A DNA stretch of 56,084 bases from NCBI GenBank assembly GCA_902619665.1, contig CACNFB010000005.1, forward strand, positions 1 through 56,084, written 5' to 3'. The translations under genes were made by a program, and so were the position numbers. This stretch comes from an uncultured Pelagibacteraceae bacterium (GTDB lineage Bacteria > Pseudomonadota > Alphaproteobacteria > Pelagibacterales > Pelagibacteraceae). Each line of letters opens with the position of its first letter. The first letter of the stretch is position 1. Below, in pieces: positions 38,662-47,294 of this stretch. Under the pieces are notes generated by a model. That model saw nothing but the letters and a program-made list of their open reading frames with translations, made no database searches and was not told where the DNA came from.

Positions 38662-39315
38662 TTAGTGAGATAATATAGCTATGGTCTCTAACGGGACTAA
38701 AATTTCTGGTTTTGAAACACTTCCCATTATACCGCAGGCATAGATTCTGTAAGCGGTTCCTTGTCTTTGAACACTTGAAGAAGTTTTCTTTAAGCTGCCT
38801 CCAACAGATTTATAATCAGCAGAACCTGCGTTCACAGAAAAGTATTCATATTTAAATTTTTTCATTCTATTAATTTCACCTGTTACCTGTTTGCTGCTAC
38901 CGAAATTAGAAGTTTCGTCTAATATAGGAGAAATAATATCATAAAAACTTACATCTTGAATGTGCTCAACGACCTTAAAATCTTTTCTACTTATATTTCT
39001 AAAACTTTTGTAACAAGGGGTTCCGTCATCTAATTTAGAGATTGCTTGTTCTACATTTGTTGGTATATGCCTTTTATCCTCATCTCTTGTACCGTCGTCT
39101 TTTACATTTCCCATCATACTATTTATTAAGGATTTTTGAGCTTCTAATAATGCATGTTCTGCAACATAAAAAGTTTGTTGAAAGTCGTCACTGCTATTAT
39201 TGCTTTGATGGTCTGATGATGAAATAACTATTAAACCACCTCCCATTAGTGACATTGCAAGAAGTAAAACTAAAGACATCACTAATGTAAAACCTTTTTC
39301 ATTTTTTTTTATCAT
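38662..39315 (-). CDS. pilX: PilX-like minor pilin
   Basis: The prepilin leader KKNEKG is followed by the hydrophobic helix FTLVMSLVLLLAMSLMGGGL. The residue at mature position 5 is Met, not Glu, as in the PilX/GspK group that caps the pilus tip. A helical stalk with YVAEHALLEAQKSL follows. The 217-residue length fits. It starts on the last base of pilW. Priming minor pilins and PilY1 together form the pilus tip complex. Confidence 0.85.
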   Translation of the reverse strand: MIKKNEKGFTLVMSLVLLLAMSLMGGGLIVISSSDHQSNNSSDDFQQTFYVAEHALLEAQKSLINSMMGNVKDDGTRDEDKRHIPTNVEQAISKLDDGTPCYKSFRNISRKDFKVVEHIQDVSFYDIISPILDETSNFGSSKQVTGEINRMKKFKYEYFSVNAGSADYKSVGGSLKKTSSSVQRQGTAYRIYACGIMGSVSKPEILVPLETIAILSH

Positions 39316-40334
39316 TAGAATAAAGTTCCTCCAATGTTTCTTGTATTAACTGTTACAATTACTGAATCTCTTAATAGTCTGTCTTCAGCCTCAATCTTTC
39401 GATCATCTAATCCAACTACTTCTCTTTTTTGTGTCTCTTTATAAAAGTTGTCTTTAGATCTAAAAGTTAACCTGACATCTACACCTGCAATATCAAATAA
39501 TCTGTCTCTCAAATTATCAATCTCAGGAGCAGGGTAATTCCCTGCACTATCTCTGATTATAAGTCCATCTCTATCAAATGGAATAAATTCCATATCTTCA
39601 ATATGATCCCTCACAAGATCTTTCTCTATACATTGTGGACAATCAGTTACCCATTGACCACCTGTTGCAGGAAAAATACAAATTTCTTCATCTTCGCCAA
39701 TTTTAGCGACGTCTGAAGCAACTCTTTCTTGCCTCCATGACTCAACTGTTTTGTAGACAGCTAATCTAACTATATTTTTTTCACCTATCTTTTCATCAGC
39801 ATAATATGTAATCCTATACCTTTTAAATGGTTGGTCTAAATCGTTTTGATTAAAATCTTCATAAACAATCTCTATTTGGTCACAACACTTATTTGTTGAA
39901 TTTGCATTCGATTTAATTGAATCACTATCATCGCCTGATGTTTGGAAACCAAGTCTATTTTTTCTTATTACAATAGGGTTATGACTTAATTTATGATCAT
40001 TAAATCCATTATCAAAAGTCAGATAACTTTTATTAGGAAGAACGAGACCAGGGTCACAACTTCTCTTTTTAAATGTATCTTCGGCAAACTTGGCTATTGT
40101 TTGAGATCCAGCGTAATATTTAAATCCAGCCATTCGAATATCTCTCATCAGCATTGAAACTAAATCTCTACTAGATCTACTAATTTTTGCTTTTTCACTA
40201 ACTTGTGAATAAGTGTTATTTACAACATTATACGTGGTATATAATGCACCCATCATTAATGTTGTGATTAAAATACCAATTAAAATTTCAACAAGTGTTA
40301 AACCTTTTTGATTTCTAAAATACTCTTTATTCAT
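39315..40334 (-). CDS. pilW: PilW-like minor pilin
   Basis: Prepilin peptidase motif NQKG followed by LTLVEILIGILITTLMMGAL, with Glu at mature position 5. The characteristic PilW stretch SRSSRDLVSMLMRDIRMAGF comes next. The 339-residue length and a C-terminal ending SVIVTVNTRNIGG also match. It is a large minor pilin of the tip-priming complex. Paired Cys residues (CPQCIEKD) occur in the globular domain. The spacing to pilV is four bases. Confidence 0.88.
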   Translation of the reverse strand: MNKEYFRNQKGLTLVEILIGILITTLMMGALYTTYNVVNNTYSQVSEKAKISRSSRDLVSMLMRDIRMAGFKYYAGSQTIAKFAEDTFKKRSCDPGLVLPNKSYLTFDNGFNDHKLSHNPIVIRKNRLGFQTSGDDSDSIKSNANSTNKCCDQIEIVYEDFNQNDLDQPFKRYRITYYADEKIGEKNIVRLAVYKTVESWRQERVASDVAKIGEDEEICIFPATGGQWVTDCPQCIEKDLVRDHIEDMEFIPFDRDGLIIRDSAGNYPAPEIDNLRDRLFDIAGVDVRLTFRSKDNFYKETQKREVVGLDDRKIEAEDRLLRDSVIVTVNTRNIGGTLF

Positions 40335-40338
40335 TTGT

Positions 40339-40932
40339 TTAATTTACTCCTTGTAACTTATAATCCGACTGAAAATATAAATACTTTCTTTTTTTTCCGT
40401 CATTTAAATTTATTTGAACTCGGCCAATATACATTTCTAAATCCTGCATGTTTGGATTATTATTAGTGCAACCCGATCTGCATATTTTGTAAACTTGAAA
40501 TTTTCTAGTTTCATTTGTTCCTCTACATCTTAAATATGACTTGCTATCTAAAATTGCTTCCCATTTACTTTTTTTTCTTGCATGTGCATCAGTTCCTGTA
40601 GTGTTATAAATTTTTCCTGCGTTAGCAGATCCAGTACCATCTTTTACTTTACATGCCTCAGACTCGAATATTGGTTTGCCGTCATCTGCGCCAAGTAAAT
40701 ATTCTGTAAAATTAGAGTCAGAAGAAGTTGCGGTATCTCTTGCGCTTATAACGTCCTCAGCAATTATATTAGTCAAAAAGTTTGCTTTAGTTCTTTCGCC
40801 TGAGGAATGCATTGATTGAACTGAGTAATTAGTCATCTGTAAAATTGCAACAAATCCAATTCCAATAATTGCAGTAGATACCAAAGCTTCTAATAAAGAA
40901 AGACCTAATATATTTTTGTTTCTAAAAATCAT
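40339..40932 (-). CDS. pilV: PilV-like minor pilin
   Basis: The leader ends in NKNILG, followed by LSLLEALVSTAIIGIGFVAIL with Glu at position 5 and then MTNYSVQSMHSSGERTKAN. This matches PilV, the minor pilin found between FimU/PilW homologs. The 197-residue globular domain has several Cys (CKVKDG, CRGTNE, CRSGC). It begins directly after the fimU-like stop. Confidence 0.85.
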   Translation of the reverse strand: MIFRNKNILGLSLLEALVSTAIIGIGFVAILQMTNYSVQSMHSSGERTKANFLTNIIAEDVISARDTATSSDSNFTEYLLGADDGKPIFESEACKVKDGTGSANAGKIYNTTGTDAHARKKSKWEAILDSKSYLRCRGTNETRKFQVYKICRSGCTNNNPNMQDLEMYIGRVQINLNDGKKRKYLYFQSDYKLQGVN

Positions 40933-41757
40933 TTATTCAATCCAACCACTGCCACTCCATTTAGTTATAGCAAAGTTTCCAAACCTAGACCATTTAATAG
41001 CATTTAAGTATTCTGCGGTATTTCCATCATCATCTGTACCAGGGGGTAATTCTTTATCTAAATCACTATCACTATACCCAACATTACAGTCCTCACCTTC
41101 ATTAACTCTTCTGCAAATATATATAAAATCAAATGGCTTATTTGAGTTGCTTAATAAGCCCCCATTGGCCTCATAAAATTTTCCATTCCTTGAAAAGCAA
41201 ACTGCTCCAACATCCCCTTCTGCGCCTGCTCCATCATCACCACCTAGCATATCTACTGGCACTGCGTCTCCCTCCTCGCCACCTACAGCATCAGCTTGTT
41301 CCTCGGTCACTTTCATTGATGCTGTGATATCACTAAAATTTGTTTTACTAACAAAATTTTTAATTTCACCCGCATCTGCAGCATCTGTATCCCAATAATC
41401 TTCATCTAAGGAACATCTACTTGTAACGTTATCAGGGAATTCTTGGTTCCAAGGATCATCTCCATTGTTTATTTTTGATGCGAGTGTATCCATAGTCATC
41501 CCTTTAGTTTCAACCTGTAAATATTTGTCAGTATTAGTAAATTTTACTTGTACATAAGCAAATGTTCCTTGTTGTGTTTGTATTTGAATATTTTTTACTA
41601 TGGATAATATTTTATTAACTGCACTCCTAACCTTTCTTTCTTTATTCCATGAAGAAAAATTTGGATATGCTACAGCTGAAACAATTCCAACAATAGTTAA
41701 GACGACTATTAATTCAAGAATGGTGAAAGCTTTAGTGTTCTTTTCCAGCACCCGCAT
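40933..41757 (-). CDS. GspH/FimU-like pseudopilin
   Basis: The prepilin helix FTILELIVVLTIVGIVSAVAYPNFSSW with Glu at position 5 and the following KERKVRSAVNKILSIV match the GspH/FimT/FimU group. Unusually the residue before the cleavage point is Ala (NTKA|FTILE) instead of the near-invariant Gly. An acidic stretch (EEQADAVGGEEGDAVPVDML) lies mid-domain. The start overlaps the end of pilT by 26 bases. It would be part of the tip-priming minor pilin set. Confidence 0.8.
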   Translation of the reverse strand: MRVLEKNTKAFTILELIVVLTIVGIVSAVAYPNFSSWNKERKVRSAVNKILSIVKNIQIQTQQGTFAYVQVKFTNTDKYLQVETKGMTMDTLASKINNGDDPWNQEFPDNVTSRCSLDEDYWDTDAADAGEIKNFVSKTNFSDITASMKVTEEQADAVGGEEGDAVPVDMLGGDDGAGAEGDVGAVCFSRNGKFYEANGGLLSNSNKPFDFIYICRRVNEGEDCNVGYSDSDLDKELPPGTDDDGNTAEYLNAIKWSRFGNFAITKWSGSGWIE

Positions 41758-42745
41758 CTATTTTCCCTGCTTTGACTAATTCTTCTAAAGACTTAGTCAT
41801 GGTAATCATACCATCTTTTACTGCAGTCTGCATGATGCTTGGGATTTGATGAATTTTTGCTTCTCTTATTAAGTTTTGAATTGGAGCTGTACACTTCATC
41901 ACCTCAAAAGCACCACAACGTCCTTGACCGTCTTTGGTTTTTAAAAGTCTTTGTGTAACAACCATCTTTAATGATGTTGAAATCTGTGCTCTTATTTGAG
42001 CTTGTTGTTCCGGCGGGAAGACATCAATAATTCTATTTATTGTATTTGGTGCACCACTTGTGTGTAATGTTCCAAATACCAGGTGGCCTGTCTCTGCAGC
42101 TGTTAAGGCAAGTCCAACAGTTTCTAAATCTCTCATCTCTCCAACTAAAATTACATCTGGATCTTCTCGTAGAGCAGCTTTTAACGCACTTGCAAAAGTT
42201 TGTGTTTGTTTTCCAACTTCTCTATGAGAGACAATACTTTTTATATCTTTATGGATAAATTCAACAGGATCTTCAACTGTAATAATATTTGCAGTTCTAG
42301 TTTTATTTATTTCATTTACAATTGCAGCAAGCGTTGTAGATTTTCCTGATCCAGTAGGACCAGTTACTAAAACTAAACCTTTGTGCATATCAATTATATC
42401 ATAAAGAGCTGGCGGTAAATCAAATTGACCCATTTCTGGAATAACGCTCTCTACTCTTCTTAATACCGCTGCTGGACCGTTAATTGTTTTATAAAAATTA
42501 GCTCTAAATCTTAATCCGCTTAATGTAACAGACGAGTCTAACTCATGAGTATCATTAAACTTTTTCATTTCAACTTCATTACAATTAGTTGAAATAAGAT
42601 CTTGTAGATCTTGTGCCTTAACTATTACATCTTGAACTTTATGAATTTCACCTGTTTGCCTATAAGCTAAAGGCCAACCACTTCTAATATGAAAATCTGA
42701 AATTTTTTTATTATTTTTTGCAAGTTCTTCTAATTTTTCAAACAT
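41732..42745 (-). CDS. pilT: Type IV pilus retraction ATPase PilT
   Basis: This 337-residue hexameric ATPase depolymerises the pilus. It has Walker A GPTGSGKSTTLAAI, the Asp box ITVEDPVEFIH, Walker B DPDVILVGEMRDLET, the His box GHLVFGTLHTSGA, and SLKMVVTQRLL. No zinc-binding tetracysteine is present, as expected for PilT. The signature N-terminus (SDFHIRSGWPLAYRQTGEI) is present. No pilU homolog is in this window. Here pilT is transcribed with a sensor phosphatase and the minor pilins, not with pilB/pilC. Confidence 0.95.
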   Translation of the reverse strand: MFEKLEELAKNNKKISDFHIRSGWPLAYRQTGEIHKVQDVIVKAQDLQDLISTNCNEVEMKKFNDTHELDSSVTLSGLRFRANFYKTINGPAAVLRRVESVIPEMGQFDLPPALYDIIDMHKGLVLVTGPTGSGKSTTLAAIVNEINKTRTANIITVEDPVEFIHKDIKSIVSHREVGKQTQTFASALKAALREDPDVILVGEMRDLETVGLALTAAETGHLVFGTLHTSGAPNTINRIIDVFPPEQQAQIRAQISTSLKMVVTQRLLKTKDGQGRCGAFEVMKCTAPIQNLIREAKIHQIPSIMQTAVKDGMITMTKSLEELVKAGKIDAGAGKEH

Positions 42746-42768
42746 TTTAATAATATTATCTCAATTCC

Positions 42769-45171
42769 TCAAAATTTTCCAGACACTTCTAGGTTGGTAA
42801 AATACTCAGAACTGTTCTCTAAGCTTTGATTTGAGTTAATTTTAAAGTCTAAACCATGAATATTTTTTGAATAGCTCAAATTGGTTTGGTGAGCATTGAT
42901 TGGATCATAATTTAATGCAAATTGATCATCCTCTTCTTTTGAACGACTAAACTTTATTATAAAAGTATCCGTACTAAATCCAGGAGCTTCACTAGTATCA
43001 TTTAATCTTATTATTCTCTGATACTCAGTTGATACTGTAAAACCATTTAAGTGAATTGCTTCAAAACCAATTGAGGTCTTTAGATTTTGCCTTGAAAATG
43101 GTGAATGTATAGTTTCTTTATTGACATGAGTTCCACCCTGATAAACATATTTATAATCAACGTCATTAGTTAAATCATATAATATCTCTATTCCACCCAT
43201 TGGCTGAACTGTTCCTTGATCAGTTTCAATGATATCAGTTTCAAATAAAAATCCAGCTGCCAGTTCCCCGCTGGTAAATGTGTCCTCTTTATATATCACG
43301 TCTCTAGCTGGTAGCCCTGAGGCTTTAGCTAAGAAATCTGTAAATTCTGATAATCTTGTTACGCCATATGTAAGTTTACCTGTTGGGGTTACATTAAGAA
43401 TTCCATATTTTTCTTTAGTTCTATAATTTATTGTTGCAAAAGCTTGTTTTCCTTTTCTCTCACCTGATAGATTACCCATATATCTATGATCGTACCATAA
43501 ATGACTTAAGCCTACTACAGCATTTATGTATTGATTATCTTTAGAGGGTAAAATTCCATATAGGTTTAAAGTTAAAGACTCCATAGTTACATCTTGTTTT
43601 GAAAATTTGATGTCGGAACTACTATCACCGTATCTAAGTGCTAGTCCAAAAAATTTGTTGTCTCCAAATTTTCTATCTGTTCCTAAGGTTAAACCTCTGG
43701 TATTTAGATCTTTTGCTTTTACTGAACCGTCTATTTCAAAAATACTCAAAGATATATCTGCTAAGCTCCAGCTAGACCACTTTGATTTTTTATTTTCTGT
43801 TTTATGTTTGCTAATAAAAGATGCAACATTATTTCTTACCGATGGTTCAAATTTATTAGCTAAAGTTTTCAATAAAGGATCTTCGTAATTTATTTTAAAG
43901 TTATGAGCAGATAAATTTTCATCATCACGATTTCTTTTTATCCATTCAAATCTTTTAAAAATAGTATTAACATTTAAACTTATATTTTGTTTAGCAAGTT
44001 CAAATTGAGCTTCAATTGACGAAGACGTGTCTGAAGAACACTTAGCTATTCCATAAGGACATTGAAGATTATATTGAAAAATCTGATCTACTGCAGGTCC
44101 TGTAAATCTTTGTGATGTAAAAAGTTTCATTCCATCGCTAGAAAAAGTGAAACCTCCCATCCATCCATTATTGTTTTCACGACCAACAAATGGTGTTGCG
44201 ACGGAACCTATATGGCTTGCTGTTGATACATCATAATTTTTACCTAAACTAAATTGGTGAATTCTCTCTAATACATCTCCTTCTTGATTAAATACTGATA
44301 TAAACATCTCGCTTCCATCATCATTAAATTCTACATCTGTAGCACTTGAATTTTCTCCATCCACTAAATCAATTCCTATCGTTGACAAATCTACGATATG
44401 TATTTGGGTAGGAGTAATGGAAGTATTAAAAGGTGATGATAATGAAAATGTTGTAAGTTCCATAGTATTATGTTCAGCATTTAAAGCAAACAATCTTGTC
44501 CCGTCCTTGCTAAAAGAAAAAGAGTTAATTTCACTGTTTAAAGCAAATTCATTTTCATAAGTAGCTGTCCTAAAATCGAAAGATTTACTTAAATTGTATT
44601 TATGTAATTCACCTGTCTCACTTAAAATAAAAAAAATTGTACCATTAAGTGCAGCATGGATGCTTACATATTCAGTTGTATCAGCACTCATGCCTTGTGC
44701 CAGAAAATCTGGATGATCAACATCAAAACCATCAATATCATCACAAGTGTGTATTCCAAGTGTAGTTTTTACAGTTTTTAATTCAAACGGATCTCTAACT
44801 TTATTCATAGACAAATCAAGGTCACCCATGTAGCCATTCTTAGTTCTATTCATATTATCATTTATTGTAAAAACCATTGTACCGTCATCGCTCCATAAAA
44901 CATCTCGTATGTCTTCTGTTCTATCGTGCTTAAGTTCTGTAGCGTAGGTTTGTACTGATGTTGTATTAAGAATTTGCTCTAATTTAGAACTAAAACAACC
45001 AGTTGCTCCCGCAGGAATTCTATTATCTACATGTGTGATAGTTAAAGCGGCCGCTAGAGCTAGTGAAGAAAAAAAAGCTGCAAATAAGATAAAAAAAATA
45101 TTAGTACTTAAAACACCTGATTTTAAAGACCTAAAAATTTTTTTGATATTTAATTTTTTAATAATTTTCAT
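42769..45171 (-). CDS. Autotransporter-like outer-membrane protein with beta-propeller-like passenger
   Basis: An N-terminal hydrophobic export segment (residues about 22-43) precedes a passenger of repeated strands (about 60-390). Each repeat resembles DVLWSDDGTMVFTIND, SFSKDGTRLFALN or FNDDGSEMFISVFN, as in seven-bladed propellers. From about residue 470 to 800 the sequence alternates polar and non-polar residues and carries autotransporter-barrel signs (TLGTDRKFGDNKFFGLALRYG). It ends in LEVSGKF, with the terminal Phe that the BAM complex recognises. The gene sits between the phosphatase and pilT with gaps of 11 and 23 bases. It is probably an anchored surface protein. Confidence 0.75.
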   Translation of the reverse strand: MKIIKKLNIKKIFRSLKSGVLSTNIFFILFAAFFSSLALAAALTITHVDNRIPAGATGCFSSKLEQILNTTSVQTYATELKHDRTEDIRDVLWSDDGTMVFTINDNMNRTKNGYMGDLDLSMNKVRDPFELKTVKTTLGIHTCDDIDGFDVDHPDFLAQGMSADTTEYVSIHAALNGTIFFILSETGELHKYNLSKSFDFRTATYENEFALNSEINSFSFSKDGTRLFALNAEHNTMELTTFSLSSPFNTSITPTQIHIVDLSTIGIDLVDGENSSATDVEFNDDGSEMFISVFNQEGDVLERIHQFSLGKNYDVSTASHIGSVATPFVGRENNNGWMGGFTFSSDGMKLFTSQRFTGPAVDQIFQYNLQCPYGIAKCSSDTSSSIEAQFELAKQNISLNVNTIFKRFEWIKRNRDDENLSAHNFKINYEDPLLKTLANKFEPSVRNNVASFISKHKTENKKSKWSSWSLADISLSIFEIDGSVKAKDLNTRGLTLGTDRKFGDNKFFGLALRYGDSSSDIKFSKQDVTMESLTLNLYGILPSKDNQYINAVVGLSHLWYDHRYMGNLSGERKGKQAFATINYRTKEKYGILNVTPTGKLTYGVTRLSEFTDFLAKASGLPARDVIYKEDTFTSGELAAGFLFETDIIETDQGTVQPMGGIEILYDLTNDVDYKYVYQGGTHVNKETIHSPFSRQNLKTSIGFEAIHLNGFTVSTEYQRIIRLNDTSEAPGFSTDTFIIKFSRSKEEDDQFALNYDPINAHQTNLSYSKNIHGLDFKINSNQSLENSSEYFTNLEVSGKF

Positions 45172-45182
45172 GATGTTAAGAT

Positions 45183-47237
45183 TTACTTCTTTTTGATCAG
45201 CTCAGTATTTTCTATATTAATAGCCATACAAGTAATATCGTCCCTTAATTTTTCTGCCCCCCAATTGAGCTCTTTTTCTATACCAAGTACTATATTTTTT
45301 GGATTAATATTTTCAATACTGTTTATGATATTTTGAACACCTTCTGCTCCCAGTTCTTCACCATTTTTAAGGTATCCTTCTGTCACACCGTCTGTGTAGA
45401 CCACGAATGTTTTATCTTTAAGATTTATAGTATTTGATTTTACCATCGACTCTGTGAAATATTTTACAATTCCAATTGGCGGCATATCAGACTTTATATA
45501 TTCATAATTTTTACCCTTATCAAAAGTTAGAATACTTTCATGACCAGCGTTAATAAATACTAGTTCTCCTGTTTTAATATTCAGTTTCCCAAATACTGCT
45601 GTTACAAACATTCCTTTAAATTTAGCTTCGACGAGTTCATTATTGACCCCAAAGACAACTTTTTCTAAAGGAAACTTTAAATTGGTAAGTGTTCTAAATA
45701 TAGATGATGCTTTAGCCATGTACATACCAGCCTTAACACCCTTACCTGATACATCGGCTAGTGTGAAAAAATACTCTTCAGGTGTTGATCTTACAACATC
45801 AAAGTAATCTCCTGATACATCTCTTGCAGGAACGTTTTTAGCGAAAATAAAGTTTTCAAATTTTGAAATATCTGGGAATAAACTTTTCTGAACTCCTGCA
45901 GCAAGTTCTCTTTCTTTTAAAAGTTTTGCTTCTTTTTGTAAGTTTGCAAGTGCTAGTTTATTTTCCTCTATAAATCTAAAATACAAACCTGTTAAAAAAG
46001 TAATTGTTAAAATAAATATTGGATAGCTTATATCAACAAGTTCAGATCTAAATTTATAGATAGAAAATCCAATTATTATAATGAATAACAAATTACCAAA
46101 GAAAACAGATAAACTGTATTTTGGTTTAATCTTTTGAGATAAAATAAAAGTTAAAAGTGCAATAATTATAGAAAATAATAACTCGAAAATATAAGTGTTT
46201 GGATTTCTAACCAAATAAGATTGATCTAATATGTTTTCTATAACATTAGCGTGAACTTCAACTCCAGGAATTGTAATTCCAAGTGGAGTTTTAACTAAAT
46301 CGAATAACCCTTGGGCTGATGCACCAATTAAAACGTATTTATCTTTAAAAAAATCTGTTTGAAATTTTCCGTCAAATACATCTCCAGCTGAAATATATTG
46401 TTTTTTTTGAGGTTGTTTATACTTAATCCAAATAATTCCATTTGGATCAGAATCTACTTTATAGGGTCTTGCACTTATTCTATTTATTCCAACTTCATTT
46501 AACTCAATATAAATATTTTTTTGATTTGCTCCTACTCGGACCATCTCTAAACCCATAGTTGGATATATCTTGTTATTAAATCTTACAATCAATGGAAGTG
46601 ATCTAATTATTCCGTCTAATTGATCTAAAAAAGAGATTGACCCTAATCCTTTAACTTCTTTTTCCAATTTTTCTAATGAACCAATTGAATATGGATAAGA
46701 ATAAGTAAATTTTTTTGGATCACCACCTTTTGATAAAAATCTTGCTTTTGCTTTACGATCATAATTTGAATGTGACGGAACATTACTGCCTAAAACTGCA
46801 GTGACTGTTTTTGCACTTTTTAATTTATCAGCAAATACATCATCGTGTCCCTTTAATTTTTGAAGATCAACAATATCAGAGGGGATTAAGCCATAAGATT
46901 TTATGATTTCATCTGGGGATTGTTTATCTTTTTCAGTAAAAAAAATATCGAAACCAATTGCTTTTGGATTTGAGGTTTCAACTTGTTCTATTATTTTTGC
47001 AAAAACAGATCTACTCCATGGAAATTGTCCAAATTTACCTAAACTTGTTTCGTCAATATCTATAATTACGACATCAGTATCCTCTTTTTTTTCTACGAAA
47101 ACTTTTTGATATAAATCGAAACTTAAATATGAAATTGATTTAATTATGGATGGATTGATTACTTTTAGAGAAATTAGAATTAATAAAAGAAATGAAAAGA
47201 TTAAGTAATTTAAGTTTTTTTCAAAAAAAGCAAGCAC
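45183..47237 (-). CDS. CHASE2 sensor - three-helix membrane domain - SpoIIE/PP2C phosphatase
   Basis: Residue 1 is encoded by GTG. A first membrane helix (about 11-30) is followed by an extracytoplasmic CHASE2 domain (about 35-335, with DVVIIDIDETSLGKFGQFPW and YVLIGASAQGLFDLVKTPLG). Three helices (about 347-421), a short coiled linker (about 425-445) and the phosphatase come next. The metal ligands are visible: RDVSGDYFDV (Asp477), LADVSGKGVKAGMYMA (Asp495), GHESIL and YTDGVTEG. SpoIIE-type PP2C enzymes dephosphorylate STAS proteins, and two such proteins are encoded at 51572-52152. It is predicted to turn an envelope signal into dephosphorylation of those switches. It lies 11 bases upstream of the autotransporter gene. 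Confidence 0.92.
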   Translation of the reverse strand: MLAFFEKNLNYLIFSFLLLILISLKVINPSIIKSISYLSFDLYQKVFVEKKEDTDVVIIDIDETSLGKFGQFPWSRSVFAKIIEQVETSNPKAIGFDIFFTEKDKQSPDEIIKSYGLIPSDIVDLQKLKGHDDVFADKLKSAKTVTAVLGSNVPSHSNYDRKAKARFLSKGGDPKKFTYSYPYSIGSLEKLEKEVKGLGSISFLDQLDGIIRSLPLIVRFNNKIYPTMGLEMVRVGANQKNIYIELNEVGINRISARPYKVDSDPNGIIWIKYKQPQKKQYISAGDVFDGKFQTDFFKDKYVLIGASAQGLFDLVKTPLGITIPGVEVHANVIENILDQSYLVRNPNTYIFELLFSIIIALLTFILSQKIKPKYSLSVFFGNLLFIIIIGFSIYKFRSELVDISYPIFILTITFLTGLYFRFIEENKLALANLQKEAKLLKERELAAGVQKSLFPDISKFENFIFAKNVPARDVSGDYFDVVRSTPEEYFFTLADVSGKGVKAGMYMAKASSIFRTLTNLKFPLEKVVFGVNNELVEAKFKGMFVTAVFGKLNIKTGELVFINAGHESILTFDKGKNYEYIKSDMPPIGIVKYFTESMVKSNTINLKDKTFVVYTDGVTEGYLKNGEELGAEGVQNIINSIENINPKNIVLGIEKELNWGAEKLRDDITCMAINIENTELIKKK

Positions 47238-47294
47238 ATTAATGAGTGTATATCTTAATTATGTAATGTAAATCTTTATGAGATTATAAGCTAA

